Below, one piece after another: positions 35,739 to 46,009 of a stretch of 64,000 bases of DNA. A program made the position numbers and the translations under genes. Numbering within the stretch: the stretch's first letter is position 1; each line of letters begins with the position of its first letter. This DNA is from Durusdinium trenchii (taxonomy: Eukaryota; Sar; Dinophyceae; Suessiales; Symbiodiniaceae). The notes beneath the pieces were generated by a model. That model had not been told where the DNA came from. It searched no databases and worked only from the letters and a program-made list of their open reading frames with translations. The stretch spans positions 143,122 through 207,121 of the forward strand of contig CAXAMN010021112.1 of NCBI GenBank assembly GCA_963970005.1. Direction: 5' to 3'.

Positions 35739-35783
35739 ATTTGTAATCAGTTTGATCACAATCAAGTCCAACTGATTACAAAT
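35739..35783. other. Perfect 14-base inverted repeat (hairpin)
   Basis: ATTTGTAATCAGTT at 35739-35752 and its exact reverse complement at 35770-35783, loop of 17 bases. May be an element end or regulatory hairpin. Confidence 0.6.
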
Positions 35784-35872
35784 CACAAGCCCTGCACCCG
35801 CACAGAGCAGAACAGGTCATGTTTGGTGAGATATAGAGCCAGGAATATTCTATGATCCCTTGCCCCATCTAT

Positions 35873-35957
35873 CCCAAACACTCCATATATGCCATATGTG
35901 CCGATCAGTTGGGGTGGTGTGAGGGGTCAATGGGGTGGCATACATGGAGTGTTTGGG
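35873..35957. repeat. MITE-like palindrome, family 2
   Basis: CCCAAACACTCCATATATGC at the left and CATACATGGAGTGTTTGGG at the right, with GGGGTGG/GGGTCAATGGGG inside. Confidence 0.65.
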
Positions 35958-36048
35958 TGTAGTAATTTGTATGGATTATAGATCGGTCTTTCTCGCTCGC
36001 CCGCACTGGTCCTCCTGGGCACCCCAACGATGGTGACCACTTCTTCAC

Positions 36049-36233
36049 CTGGAAGGGTGACAAAGGCGCTGTAGGACCTTGGCCACCAGTGCCGCCGGTG
36101 TAGGGCCATGGTCGAAACATACCTCCGGACGAACCCTGGCGAGTCCACCACGGTCACGGTCGCGTGGGGAGACCCGTGACCGCGAAACCGACGTGGACAC
36201 CCTGCGTCCATGGTGTCGGCCGGGGGGGTCGAC
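36049..36233 (-). CDS. Candidate internal exon, unknown protein
   Basis: After CGTGGCAG, 61 codons ending HGPTPAALVAKVLQRLCHPS, with the last two bases AG before a GTGAAG donor. Arg/Ser/Pro-rich N-terminal half. A second minus frame is also open (VTVVDSPGFVRRYVSTMALH), so the frame is not certain. GC-rich islet. Confidence 0.4.
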
Positions 36234-38894
36234 CTGCCACGGCTTGGAAGGGTGAAGGACAAAGCTCAGCTCGGATGATGCGGAGCGCTCAGCACGAGGG
36301 GGTGACGCTGTGACGCGACCGGGGTGAAGGAGAATGAATGAAACCCCAGATCTGACTAATACTTAGTATAGATCTTAGTAGGGAATGAGGGAATAAACCA
36401 AGCACCTGTGAAAGGCTCCTTGGGGCCCCTCCCCTCATTTCTTACAAAACACCAAATGGATCCTTGGAAATCACTGGGGCCATCAAAATCCCCTCCTGCA
36501 CTGGGTCTTTTGGGGTCCTTCCACTACTATCCACTTGCTGGTGGAACCCTCGGCGGCAGCAAAACTAGACAACCTCTCGCCGCAATCACTGGTGGAGCTT
36601 CGGTTTCGACAGCAAATCGCGACTGCGCAAAACCACACACCCAATGTCACCCAGCCAGTGCATGCAGGTGGAGGGACTGATGATATAGCCTGAGAAAACA
36701 CAGCAAATCCGCCAAACAAGTCCCTGAAGTCTGTTTTGATGATTTGAGGATCTTTGAGGATTCGAATTTCTGACCCCAAACAAAACACACCGCTCTTGGT
36801 GGAGCTGCATCGTCACGTCCCCGGCCACGAAGCCCCGGCTGCACCGTCTCGGTGCCCCCAACGCCGCGGGTCTGGTGGCCGCGAGGGGCGGCTCGAAGGT
36901 CCATCGTGGGGAGGACCTGGCGATGTCGTGGTGGGGAATGATTAGAAGCAATACCATGGGTACCAGGACCATCAAAACCATGGGATACATCTAAACAGAT
37001 CTATCTATCCTTCTATTCAAAAGCAAAAGGTGAACACGAAAACAACCAGGATACCATGGTGCCGCGGCTTGCGGACACAGCCAAAGGTGAGGGTGACCAG
37101 GATACTCAGGATACCATGGTTGACCTACCAACGAGGTCGTTCGCTACATGGTGGACCATTCCCATCAAATAACACATGTATGTGTATAATATATATATAT
37201 ATACACATACCGGGACCTTCAAAGTGACCTCTTTGGAGTCTCCAAGTGACCTTTTACAGGCCTAAGTGACTTCATCCTAAGATCTCAAGTTCGGTCACTT
37301 CAAAGGTCCTGGACATATTGCCTATGCCAAATGTATCTTGGTCTCTCATGGTCATTTTCCTGGTCCAACAGGTCACCAACCGTTCGGCCTGTTAGTAACG
37401 GACCCTTCCCAACCGTCCGGCAGTGAGGATGCGAAAGTAGGTATAAAGGGATGTGAAGGATCAAGTGGAGGATCCGAATCACGTGTGATCTTTCAAGGAT
37501 TTGGATGTACTGATCATACAATATACAATTATATATCACAAAGGTTTGGGGTCGGTGCCCACGTCCAACATATACGTATATATATATATATTTTATTATA
37601 TTTTCAAAATTATCAAAATACATTTAATACATTACGCATTCATTTTATCTTGGGCACTGTCGGACGGGCACATCCCCAAATCTCAGGAGTCCAGTCGATA
37701 AGCGGCCTCCCTGCTGAAGTATAGCGATTCATATACGTTTGGACTGTTGCAGGCAGGCAAAAAAAGACAACAAAGAACAGGTATGGAAACTGAAACAAAA
37801 CTAAACTCATTAAATCAGGGAAGCAACACATGAGGGCTTCATCAGCCTTTAAAATGCTACATGTCTCTTATATTCTCCAGATTGCATTTGGACACCATCC
37901 TGTGGCCCGCGTGAACCTCTCTGGGCCACATCGGTGAACGTTCATGACAAACATACAAACCTGGACCATACCTGGACCCTCCAGTGGTACTTCGGAAAAT
38001 AGGATCTATCGGTTTTGAATCATAGGGGTCCTGTCTCATGGTTCGTTCGACCAACGAACACCGGCAAACGGATCCAGAAGAGTCACGCCGAAGACGGTCG
38101 TCTGACCCGGCCCGAAGACGGTCGTCTGGTGGGCGACGGGAAGGCTTGCTGGAAGGTGATGAGCAAGGCGTACCTGGAGGGCGGACGGGTGAAAGTGAAT
38201 CGTACCTTGGTGGTCCAATCAGAAGCAACGAAGGTAAGACTGGACCTCATACTCACCGCACGTGCGGAAGTGCCAGCAAGAAACGCACGTGCGGAACACG
38301 GCCCAGGGTGCCATGAGAAGTGCTCCAACACTGTCACTTCGCGTGAAAAAGTCGAGAAACCAAGTGTTTCGGCATGGCGATCATCCCATTACGTGGATGG
38401 TTTCGGATATTCCTATACATATACTTTATACTACTATACTATACTTTATATACATGATATACCTGGAACCTGGAGTGCCTTCAAAACGGAAGGTCTTTCA
38501 AACAAACTCAGTTTCTGAGTTGAAAACCTGGATTTTCCCGAAAGGGACGTAAAATGCAGAACCACAAGAATCTCAATATCTGCAGAAACTGCATGCCTGC
38601 TTTAGATAGCTGTGCAGGTGAAATGGACGACCCATGACGACCCTCTTGGCTCCAAAGGATGTAAAGCAAGAAGGGAGGCCACCAACACTAGCAATTTCCA
38701 ATCGGCACCACTGGCAAGAACTCAACAAGTGCCTGTGGAGTCTGGAATATCACTTGCAATCCTTGGTTGCCAGTGGTCCCCGAGTGTTGCTTCAAAGCTC
38801 CTTTGGTGGTTTACCTCAAGGGTTCCTAAGGTTCTAGGAACCTGACACCTGGTTCGCCGCCGACTTTCTGCAAGAACCCGTTTTGCATCGAAAC
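36234..38894. other. Gene-poor stretch with three GC-rich islets
   Basis: Minus 36500-36580 reads RLSSFAAAEGSTSKWIVVEG; minus 36787-36915 reads SRGFVAGDVTMQLHQER; plus 38085-38212 reads DGRLVGDGKACWKVMSKAYL then EGGRVKVN. All are exon candidates without firm ends. TA tracts at 37185 and 37576. Confidence 0.35.
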
Positions 38895-40372
38895 ATGTTC
38901 GAGCTCTTTGGCAGCGCCGCCAATCAGCAATGCCACATCCTCAGCCCGGATGGCTTGGAGCATGTGGCTCGATGGGGTATGAGTTGGTAGCGGTCTCGTT
39001 CATGGAAATCAAATCTTACAGTAGCACTGCCCCCAAACAATTTTTTTGCGTTGAGATGTTTTTGATTGCCTTCAACTAGACCTCTTTATATTCGCAAGTG
39101 CAACAAGGTGTTTGCCACCCTTTACTGCAGGAGAGCAGCATGTCATGTTTGGAGAAGGAAGGCATGCATATGCAAGCATGTTGAACTTATCGCGCTATAT
39201 CACTAGCACTCTTGGCTCTGAAAGTATACTTGTTTTCGCAACATGGCTTTACCTGACCTTGCCACTTTGGCGGATGAGTGGGAAGACAACAAGGCTTTGC
39301 GAGACTTGGCTCGCAAGACTGGCTCGCTCTTCAAATCTGATGATGATGCGGAGGACGTGCCACCCTGCACAGTCAAGGGCTTGGAGGCCAACTACGATAC
39401 CATTTTGCCTTTGATCACGCGACTCTCCGATGGGGTTGGTGGTTTAGACATGGCGAGCATTCCGCAGCTAGAGCAATCGCAGCTTGATTGCATGCTATGT
39501 TGTAGCTGATTGGGTTTGTAGGCCTAGGGCTCACGATGGCTCTCGACTCTCAAGGTATAGTCTGTCATGCAAACGCATGCATGTGGGGACCTTTTCACCG
39601 CCAAGGCTGGACAAGTTCTATGAAGCTGTCCATCTGACACCGACCAAGCGGCGGTTCAAGTTGGAGGCCTGGCTTTGCAAAAAGTACGCAGTGCTCGTGA
39701 AGAGGAAGCTGCAGCGTGGGCAGCTGCCACGCTCCACCTCTTTGAGGCTGTTGCTTGCTGCTGCATTCCCCGCAGGAGTCTGGGGAGGCGACCAGGATGA
39801 GGATTGGGCAAGAGGGTTTTTGAACCATACGGCTCATGAGTGCAAAACTTTGGCAGTTGTTGTTCAAAGCCATTTGTCCATAATAGTTCATTGCCTGTTT
39901 GAATTGACTCTCTTGACTCTCTTGACTCTGCAAGGACCAGGATGGCAATGATACCAATCGACCTGATGGCACTGGTCCTGGTGAGCCCTTGGCATTGACC
40001 CAGGAAGAGGAAGATGCTGAGGATGAAGTGGCAGTGGAAGCCGAGCTCAGCCATGACTTTGACGAACCTGGAGTGATCGCTGAAGCTGAAGCTGCTGAGA
40101 AGGCAGGTGAGAGTCCAGAGGTGATTGACTTGGGGAGCCAGGAAGATGATCAACTTGAAGAGCCGCCTGCCATGGATGAGCCATTTGCTGAATCTCAAGC
40201 TCCTGAACCCGAACCCCTTGATGGAGCTGAGTTGAGTGATGAACCTCCAGCAGGTCCTTCCACTGACCTGGTGGGGGATGCAGACTCACAGGACTTGCAA
40301 GGGCAAATCAAGGAACTCCAGGACAATCTAGCTCGCATGAAGAAGCTGCGGACTGCCAAGAATCTTGATTAA
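38895..40372 (+). CDS. Gene A: multi-exon gene, unknown function, acidic C-terminus
   Basis: Exon model by frame and phase: 38895-38976 (MFELFGSAANQQCHILSPDG...), intron GTATGAG...GCAG, then 39131-~39175 (GEQHVMFGEGRHAYASM), then ~39225-39481 (MALPDLATLADEWEDNKALR ... IPQLEQSQ), a GC-AG intron, 39606-39807 (LDKFYEAVHLTPTKRRFKLE ... CKKYAVLVKRKLQRG), a GC-AG intron, and 39935-40372. The last exon is rich in Glu/Asp/Pro/Ala, ends in a helix IKELQDNLARMKKLR and has a TAA stop. The junction between the second and third exon is unresolved. The middle part is basic and helical, the C-terminus probably disordered. First of a run of plus-strand genes; it may be spliced on to gene B instead of stopping here. 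Function unknown. Confidence 0.65.
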
Positions 40373-40485
40373 ATTGTCAACCTGTTCTTGGTTAGTGTTT
40401 GCTGCACCCCCTGTGAATTTGTTCCAGAGCGAGGTCCCAAAAGTGGGAACCTCTTCATGTTCTGATAGTGCTCTTCCTGAGGCAG

Positions 40486-42313
40486 GCCCAGGAGGCCTTG
40501 TCACGGACCACTAGTGGCATCTCCAAGACCATCCGTGTGGAAGAGTCTTTGCCCTATGGAGCGGACAATATGGACACCCTGTTGCTCTCTGAGTCTCTTC
40601 AAGAAGCCGCTTTTGACCGTCTTGCTGAAGAAGCTCCAGCAGCCGAGATCATCCAAGAGGACATGGACCCAGCTTCTTGTCTGATCACTGCATCGACCAG
40701 CACACGGGGTACAACTTGCTTTCTTCTATTTCTTAAGATATTTCTTAGGTGTTTTTGGTTCAAGTGTCAAGGCATGTGCACCCCAAACAGGGCACTTGTG
40801 GCCTGCATACCCTGTTTCTCAGTATTCCATCCCAGGCTTTGCGCCGCCAGCAATTCCGCATGAGGCAGGAGAAGGCGGCGGAAGAAGAGGAGGGGGAAGG
40901 CCCACGCCCGAAGGCCAAGGCAAAAGCCAAGGGCCAACCCAAGGCTAAGGGGAAGGCCAAAGCAAAGGCCCAGTCAAAGCCGAAGGCCAAGTCTAAAGCC
41001 AAAGCTTCACCGGAACCAACAGCTGATGGAACAGTTGGCGCAACAGCTGATGCCGGAGAAGCTGAGACAAATGATGAGGTGTCTGGGAAGGCTGTGCCTT
41101 CAGAGCCAATTCATGAAGATTGTGCGCCTTCAAAGGCAACTTCTGAGAAGGTCCAGGCGTCGGTTGAGAAGGGAGCACCCTCAGAGGCGGTTGCTGAGAA
41201 GAGTGGGCCCTTAGAAGCCGATCCTGAAAAGGATGAGCCTGCAGTGGACCCACAGATGGGGTGCTCGAAGGTGGATCCTACAGGTCAGCCTTCAAACCCA
41301 GCATCAAGCAAGGCTCGGTCTGCCAAGGCAAATGTTGATGGAAAGGATGTATCTTCCAAGGCACGGCTTGCACGCGCCAAGTCAAGTGCCAATTTGCCTG
41401 AAGAAGAAGAAGCAAAGAAGCCGGCTCCGACAAAGCGAAGGCGTGTGAAGGAGACCCCTGAAACCACGGATGGTCTCAAGGACTTGCCTGTGGAACCCCA
41501 AGGTGACAAGAATTCTACCCCAAAGCCAATGGAGCCATTGGATTCCAAGATGGGCGAGAAGTGTTCGGAGGTAGCGGACCCGGCTGAAGTTGGAAAGAAA
41601 AGGGCCCGGAAAAGTGAGGATGGAAGCGGGAAGAAACGCAAATCTGGGGCTGAGCCCCCAGAGGAGGGAATTCTCTACCGTGGCAAGGCAGCCAAGAAGA
41701 AAAAGGAAGATGGCGCCAGTGCTCCTGCTCAGCCTGATGCCACTGCCGGGAAGAAGTCGCGAAGCAAAACCTTTGCAAAAAGGTACAGGCCAAACTCAGT
41801 ATTTGGAGCTTCCAAGTGGGATGGCATCAAGGAGGCATTTGACAAAGTCATTCGCCCCAATGTGGATGGCCCCTACACTGCTCACGAGGACACTGATTTC
41901 AATAAGCAACATGTCCTATCGAATTGCTTGGGCAATGCGCTGTCTAATCCATTCTGCATGCTTGGGCCATTGTTTGATGGATGTTGATTGTTTTCTTGCT
42001 TTGCATTGAGCCTGGAGATGCCCTGACATGATCAGGGCATACCAGGTCTAGTGCATAGGATATATGGCTGTCAAATATGCATAAGTTTGCGTTTGACCAC
42101 CTTCTGTCCTGAAAATCATTTTTTGGCAACTGCAATATTCAACTTGTGCCTTGTTTGCCTGATCGCCTGGAGGATTACTTTTGGACCTTCTGCAGCACAG
42201 CTTGGGACAAAGCCAAGGTGGAGATCACAGGTCAGAATGTCTATGACAAGGCAACGAAGGCAGCCCATGAGTATGTGAGCCAAGTCAATGCCTACCTAGG
42301 AAATACTCCGTAG
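40486..42313 (+). CDS. Gene B: Lys/Ala-rich protein with a short conserved C-terminal exon
   Basis: Exon 40486-~40709 follows GAGGCAG|G (AQEALSRTTSGISKTIRVEE ... TSTRG). Exon 40836 onward follows ATCCCAG|G (ALRRQQFRMRQEKAAEEEE), then a long low-complexity stretch of AKAKGQPKAKGK type, Ser/Glu/Pro repeats and a basic KKRKS/KKKK region, then a folded-looking end (RYRPNSVFGASKWDGIKEAF). A last exon 42173-42313 reads DYFWTFCSTAWDKAKVEITG ... QVNAYLGNTP and stop TAG. The final intron can start at a GA donor (41889) or a GT donor (41913); both keep phase 0. The first intron's donor is unresolved. The basic tract suggests nucleic-acid or chromatin binding, which is inference. Confidence 0.6.
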
Positions 42314-42934
42314 GTTGAAAGTTCGGCTGGCAGCGATCCATAGATCACCATAGACTGATCGAGTTAGGGAGCTGGTTCAAGAACAACCTATTTCTTTAGT
42401 ATGTTCAAAAAAATCTTTGGTATTGGTGACTGGGTCGCTGCGTGCAATATTTTGGTTGAGGGCTTTAGATTCCAGGGGAAACTCCTGGTAGTCAGGCGGT
42501 CTCACCTTGACCGCTTGGGCTTTCCAGGCGTGTAGGAATCTCACAATGCCAGAAATCCCTAGCTAAAGGATCTTTCATGATCTTTCAGTGGCAACCTACG
42601 TGCCACATGAACAGTTGACGTGGCAACTGCAAAACCAGCTTTTCTCAAGTGTGAGGTTCTTATCTTCCACTGCTCAGCCTTCCCCACATGGGATCTTCAG
42701 TCACACCCCGTCGACACCCGCTCACGTCTGAGGCCTGACTTGCGGCCATGGTTCGAGGAGATGGGTGGTCTCGCCGACTTCTTCCTGCCAGAAATTTCTT
42801 GAAGCGTGACCGTCACCCCAGCTCATTTTATTTGTGCAAGTCTCTGGGAGGCCCTCACAAGTGTTAGTAAGAATTGATGGGCCCATGCAATCGAAATAAG
42901 GATTTTGAAATGAAACGGAATGAAGGAATGAAGC
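42314..42934. other. Spacer between genes B and C
   Basis: No exon recognised; short frames only. Confidence 0.4.
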
Positions 42935-43144
42935 TTGACAGCCACTGTGCTTCTTGCCAAAAAACTTTGCCCGCTACTGTCTCCTGAACCGATAGAAAAC
43001 ATCAAGGTTTTGACTAGATTGGCCAAAGTGGCTGAAGCCATGCCGTGCGATGAAGCCAAGTTGAACTTGGTCCTAAAGAGACTGGATGCCCTTGACGCTC
43101 CTAAGGCCAGCTTGGCGTTGTACGCTATGCATTTGTGGCTCTAG
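42935..43144 (+). CDS. Probable exon upstream of gene C
   Basis: Reads TATVLLAKKLCPLLSPEPIE then NIKVLTRLAKVAEAMPCDEA, then KLNLVLKRLDALDAPKASLA, ending before TAG at 43142. Helical, Leu/Ala-rich and clearly protein-like. It may be the N-terminal part of gene C; the linking splice site is not resolved. Confidence 0.5.
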   Translation: MTATVLLAKKLCPLLSPEPIENIKVLTRLAKVAEAMPCDEAKLNLVLKRLDALDAPKASLALYAMHLWL

Positions 43145-43517
43145 AGTGTTTCTCCACTACACCCTTTCCAAGCACCACGAACAACCTCCCTGCATAGGTG
43201 TTGCTTGGGATTGTCATCCTACTCGCTTGCTTGGATGATGTCCGCATCTTTACGGAGGCAGGTTCTGTTCCGAAGCATGGCTAGGTGATCAATAAGAATG
43301 GTTTGCTATATAGGTGCTTTTTTTGAGCTTTGCCTGACACCGACAAATATAATCTTCTTGTGCTGGAAGCGTAACTTGAATCCCAAACTGCTTGAGCGCC
43401 AGATGTTTGGTGGGGGTGAAGAATCAACAGATTTTGCAAATCGATCTAAACTCTGTGTGTTCCCCTTCTTGAACGCTTCCTGGTTGGTCTCCACTCCTTT
43501 AAACAAAGCCCTCGCAG

Positions 43518-45458
43518 ACCTACACCTTCATCGAGTTCTTTGCAGGAAAGGCCTGGGTCTCGACGTGCATGAAGGCTGATGGCCATACCGTGGCCTCTTT
43601 CGACGTGCTGTACGGGGATCCCAAGCCCATGAAACAAGATGTTATGAATTTACTTACACCAAGTGGATTCGCGTGCCTGGGTCACAAGGGATGGGATACG
43701 ACTTGGGAGTCGGAAAAAAAGGCTGGTGTTTCAATAGTTTGGTTCAGTCATATCAACCATACTTACCATGTAGTGTACACATGGTTCCAAACTTTTCCTG
43801 GAGAATGGACTTCATTAAAGAACCCAGAAAAGCCAACAGTACTAAAAGCACTGAACATGTAATTTTTTGGGGTGGCCTTTTTTAGCGCCAAAACCTTTAC
43901 CCAAGCGGTCAAAAAAGGCCACCCTTCGAGGGGTGATGAACGTCTCTGAGGACCTTAGCATTTGGTATATGGCTAAAGATTGGGCATGGCCCCCTGATCA
44001 CATATCGAAATCGGATATGGTTAAGTTGAGATACTAGAGACTATATATTCCGTGCTGGATAATAGCTATTCCATGCTATTCCGAGTATTTGCGCTACTTA
44101 GCCACTTAGCTGCTTCATCACGGAAAAGTTCAGCAAATCACAAACCAACAAAGCTCAAAAGGCCTTTAACATGGTGTTGGAGGTCTTCATCATTTTGCTC
44201 AACCGGCTTCGCTTGTTCATGTGTACGTATGCGTGACCGTCCCACGCATGGCTGGACCCTCCCAGGTTGGCCGCTTTGGCAATCCTCAACTGCAAAATGG
44301 ATGGCTTTGTCAGCTTCCTTGGTCTTCTTTGCAGCAGCTATGTCACTGTGAATGCCGGCACACATGGGCGGACACCTTTCCATCCTCTGGGAAACTCACA
44401 CTACCCCAGCGTGCAGTTGTCAAATGCCCTTACTTCTCGAACCCTTCGATTTGAAAAACCTTTGGGGTGCAAAATAGGGATTGATTCAAGATCTCGCCTT
44501 CCCTGCCAATCAGTCTTTATGCATGGGTTTGTATTTTCATGTGGGCAGAAAGCAGAATTCCCAATGTTTAGATGTGTTGATGCTTTCAAAGCATGTTGCC
44601 CAATGCCAGCACTTCCCTTCCAGGGCTCCTTGTCTGGTCAGAAGCCTGCCCGGACCCAGGACCTGCCTCTTGATCTATTTGATCACTGCGATGGGCGGCG
44701 TATGGATTCTCGAGCAACCCAGAAGCTCCTTAGTGAGTTGGCATCCACGGATCAGGCTTTTATGGAAATCCATCCCGAAGGCTCCAAAGTCCAAACCAAT
44801 TTTGTGGACTAATGCATGGGAACATATGCTTCTGAGATCTTTCATGAACAACCATTATTTTGGTTCATTATGTTGTCCCCTTCATGGTCATCCTTGGCAG
44901 GTATGGCAGGCGGCGTGGTGGGCCGCTCACTACCGAGCACCCACCCCCAAAAGACATATCTGCTGGGCAAACAGCCCAGCAATTGTACACTTCGACATGG
45001 GCACTCTATCCCGAGTTCTTCAGAAGGAGTTGGCCAAGAAGAACAACCACGCAAAACCAACGGAGACGTACTCATCTGGTGGGAAGAAAAGGTTCAAAGG
45101 AACTAAACATCTACGAGCGACAGGGCCCCTACCTCAATTGTCTAGAAATCAAACAGTCACCGATTCTCCACTCGGACCCAACATGGCATGCTATTTGTTC
45201 GTTCTCGAGCTTAGGAACTATACGCCCATGTTTGGAGTGCGTGTGACGAGGCTGCACTCCAGGTTTCTCTCCACTCGTGCTCCGCTCCCGCCCATATCGC
45301 AGGATGTGCTGGATCTACCAGTCAAACCTTTTTTTGCCCACTTGCCGTGGGTGGATCTTTGGGAAGATGGAAATATACGGGAAGTCATCTTCTACTTGAG
45401 GGGTTGTGAAACCCTGAATCTTGGAGACTGGAAAGATTGTTTTCCAGCAAAGCTTTAA
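43518..45458 (+). CDS. Gene C: methyltransferase-like (FAG...C...EQP) protein of a dinoflagellate-type family
   Basis: Exon 43518-43672 (after CTCGCAG): TYTFIEFFAGKAWVSTCMKA ... MNLLTPSGFA. Intron 43673-44265, GT-AG with AG|G, phase 2. Exon 44266-44415: LAALAILNCKMDGFVSFLGL then LCSSYVTVNAGTHGRTPFHP. Exon 44660 on: TCLLIYLITAMGGVWILEQP then RSSL, with GTGAGT at 44733. Exon 44901-45458: VWQAAWWAAHYRAPTPKRHI ... KKRFKGTKHLRA ... LPWVDLWEDGNIREVIFYLR and stop TAA; a small GA-AG intron about 45117-45206 is possible. FAGKAW (SAM-loop like), LLCSS (Cys-loop place) and LEQP (ENV place) follow the order of C5-methyltransferase motifs I, IV, VI, though strongly diverged. I recall similar proteins as an expanded dinoflagellate family; function unproven. 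Confidence 0.65.
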
Positions 45459-46009
45459 TTGATAACAATTTAGCGCCCGTTCTGCACAAAGCATGGCGTG
45501 GACTACCAACGCCAGAAAGAGCCTTGGAAAAGGTTGCCAATATGTTGTGCGAGGGTTGAGTTGAAGGGGTGTGGGAGAACTTTGGGCTGCTCTCCTGGTC
45601 CACAGCACTGAGGGTGTAGATTCCCAGTTCAGCCATGGCCCTTTAGAGGAAATTAAACAAAAATACATCTCACTCAAGCAACTTTTATAGACTTCATCAT
45701 TTTGGTCAACCGGCTTCACGTAATTATCACGTAAATACGTATTTCTTACGTATTTGTTATGTAAAAATTATGTGGGTCAAAATGAGACACGTAACAGATG
45801 CGTAAAAACACATAAAAACGACGTAAAAACGCGTAAAAATATATGTAAAAAAACACGTAATCTGGACTGTTTCTGCATATCTCCAATTTGGGGTCCCTCT
45901 GGTGCAAATTGACCATTGTCAAAGGATTTAATTCTAGAGTTTAAACTCACACCCATCCTTTGAGGCACCCGGCTCAATCAGCTAGTTCTCTTGCCCACCT
46001 GCCCGGTAC
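45459..46009. other. Spacer between C and D with ACGTAA-rich low-complexity repeat
   Basis: 45717-45860 is packed with ACGTAA/CGTAAAAA words on both strands. 45688-45718 (CTTCATCATTTTGGTCAACC GGCTTC) repeats a sentence also found at 44184-44212 inside the first intron of gene C. Confidence 0.5.
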
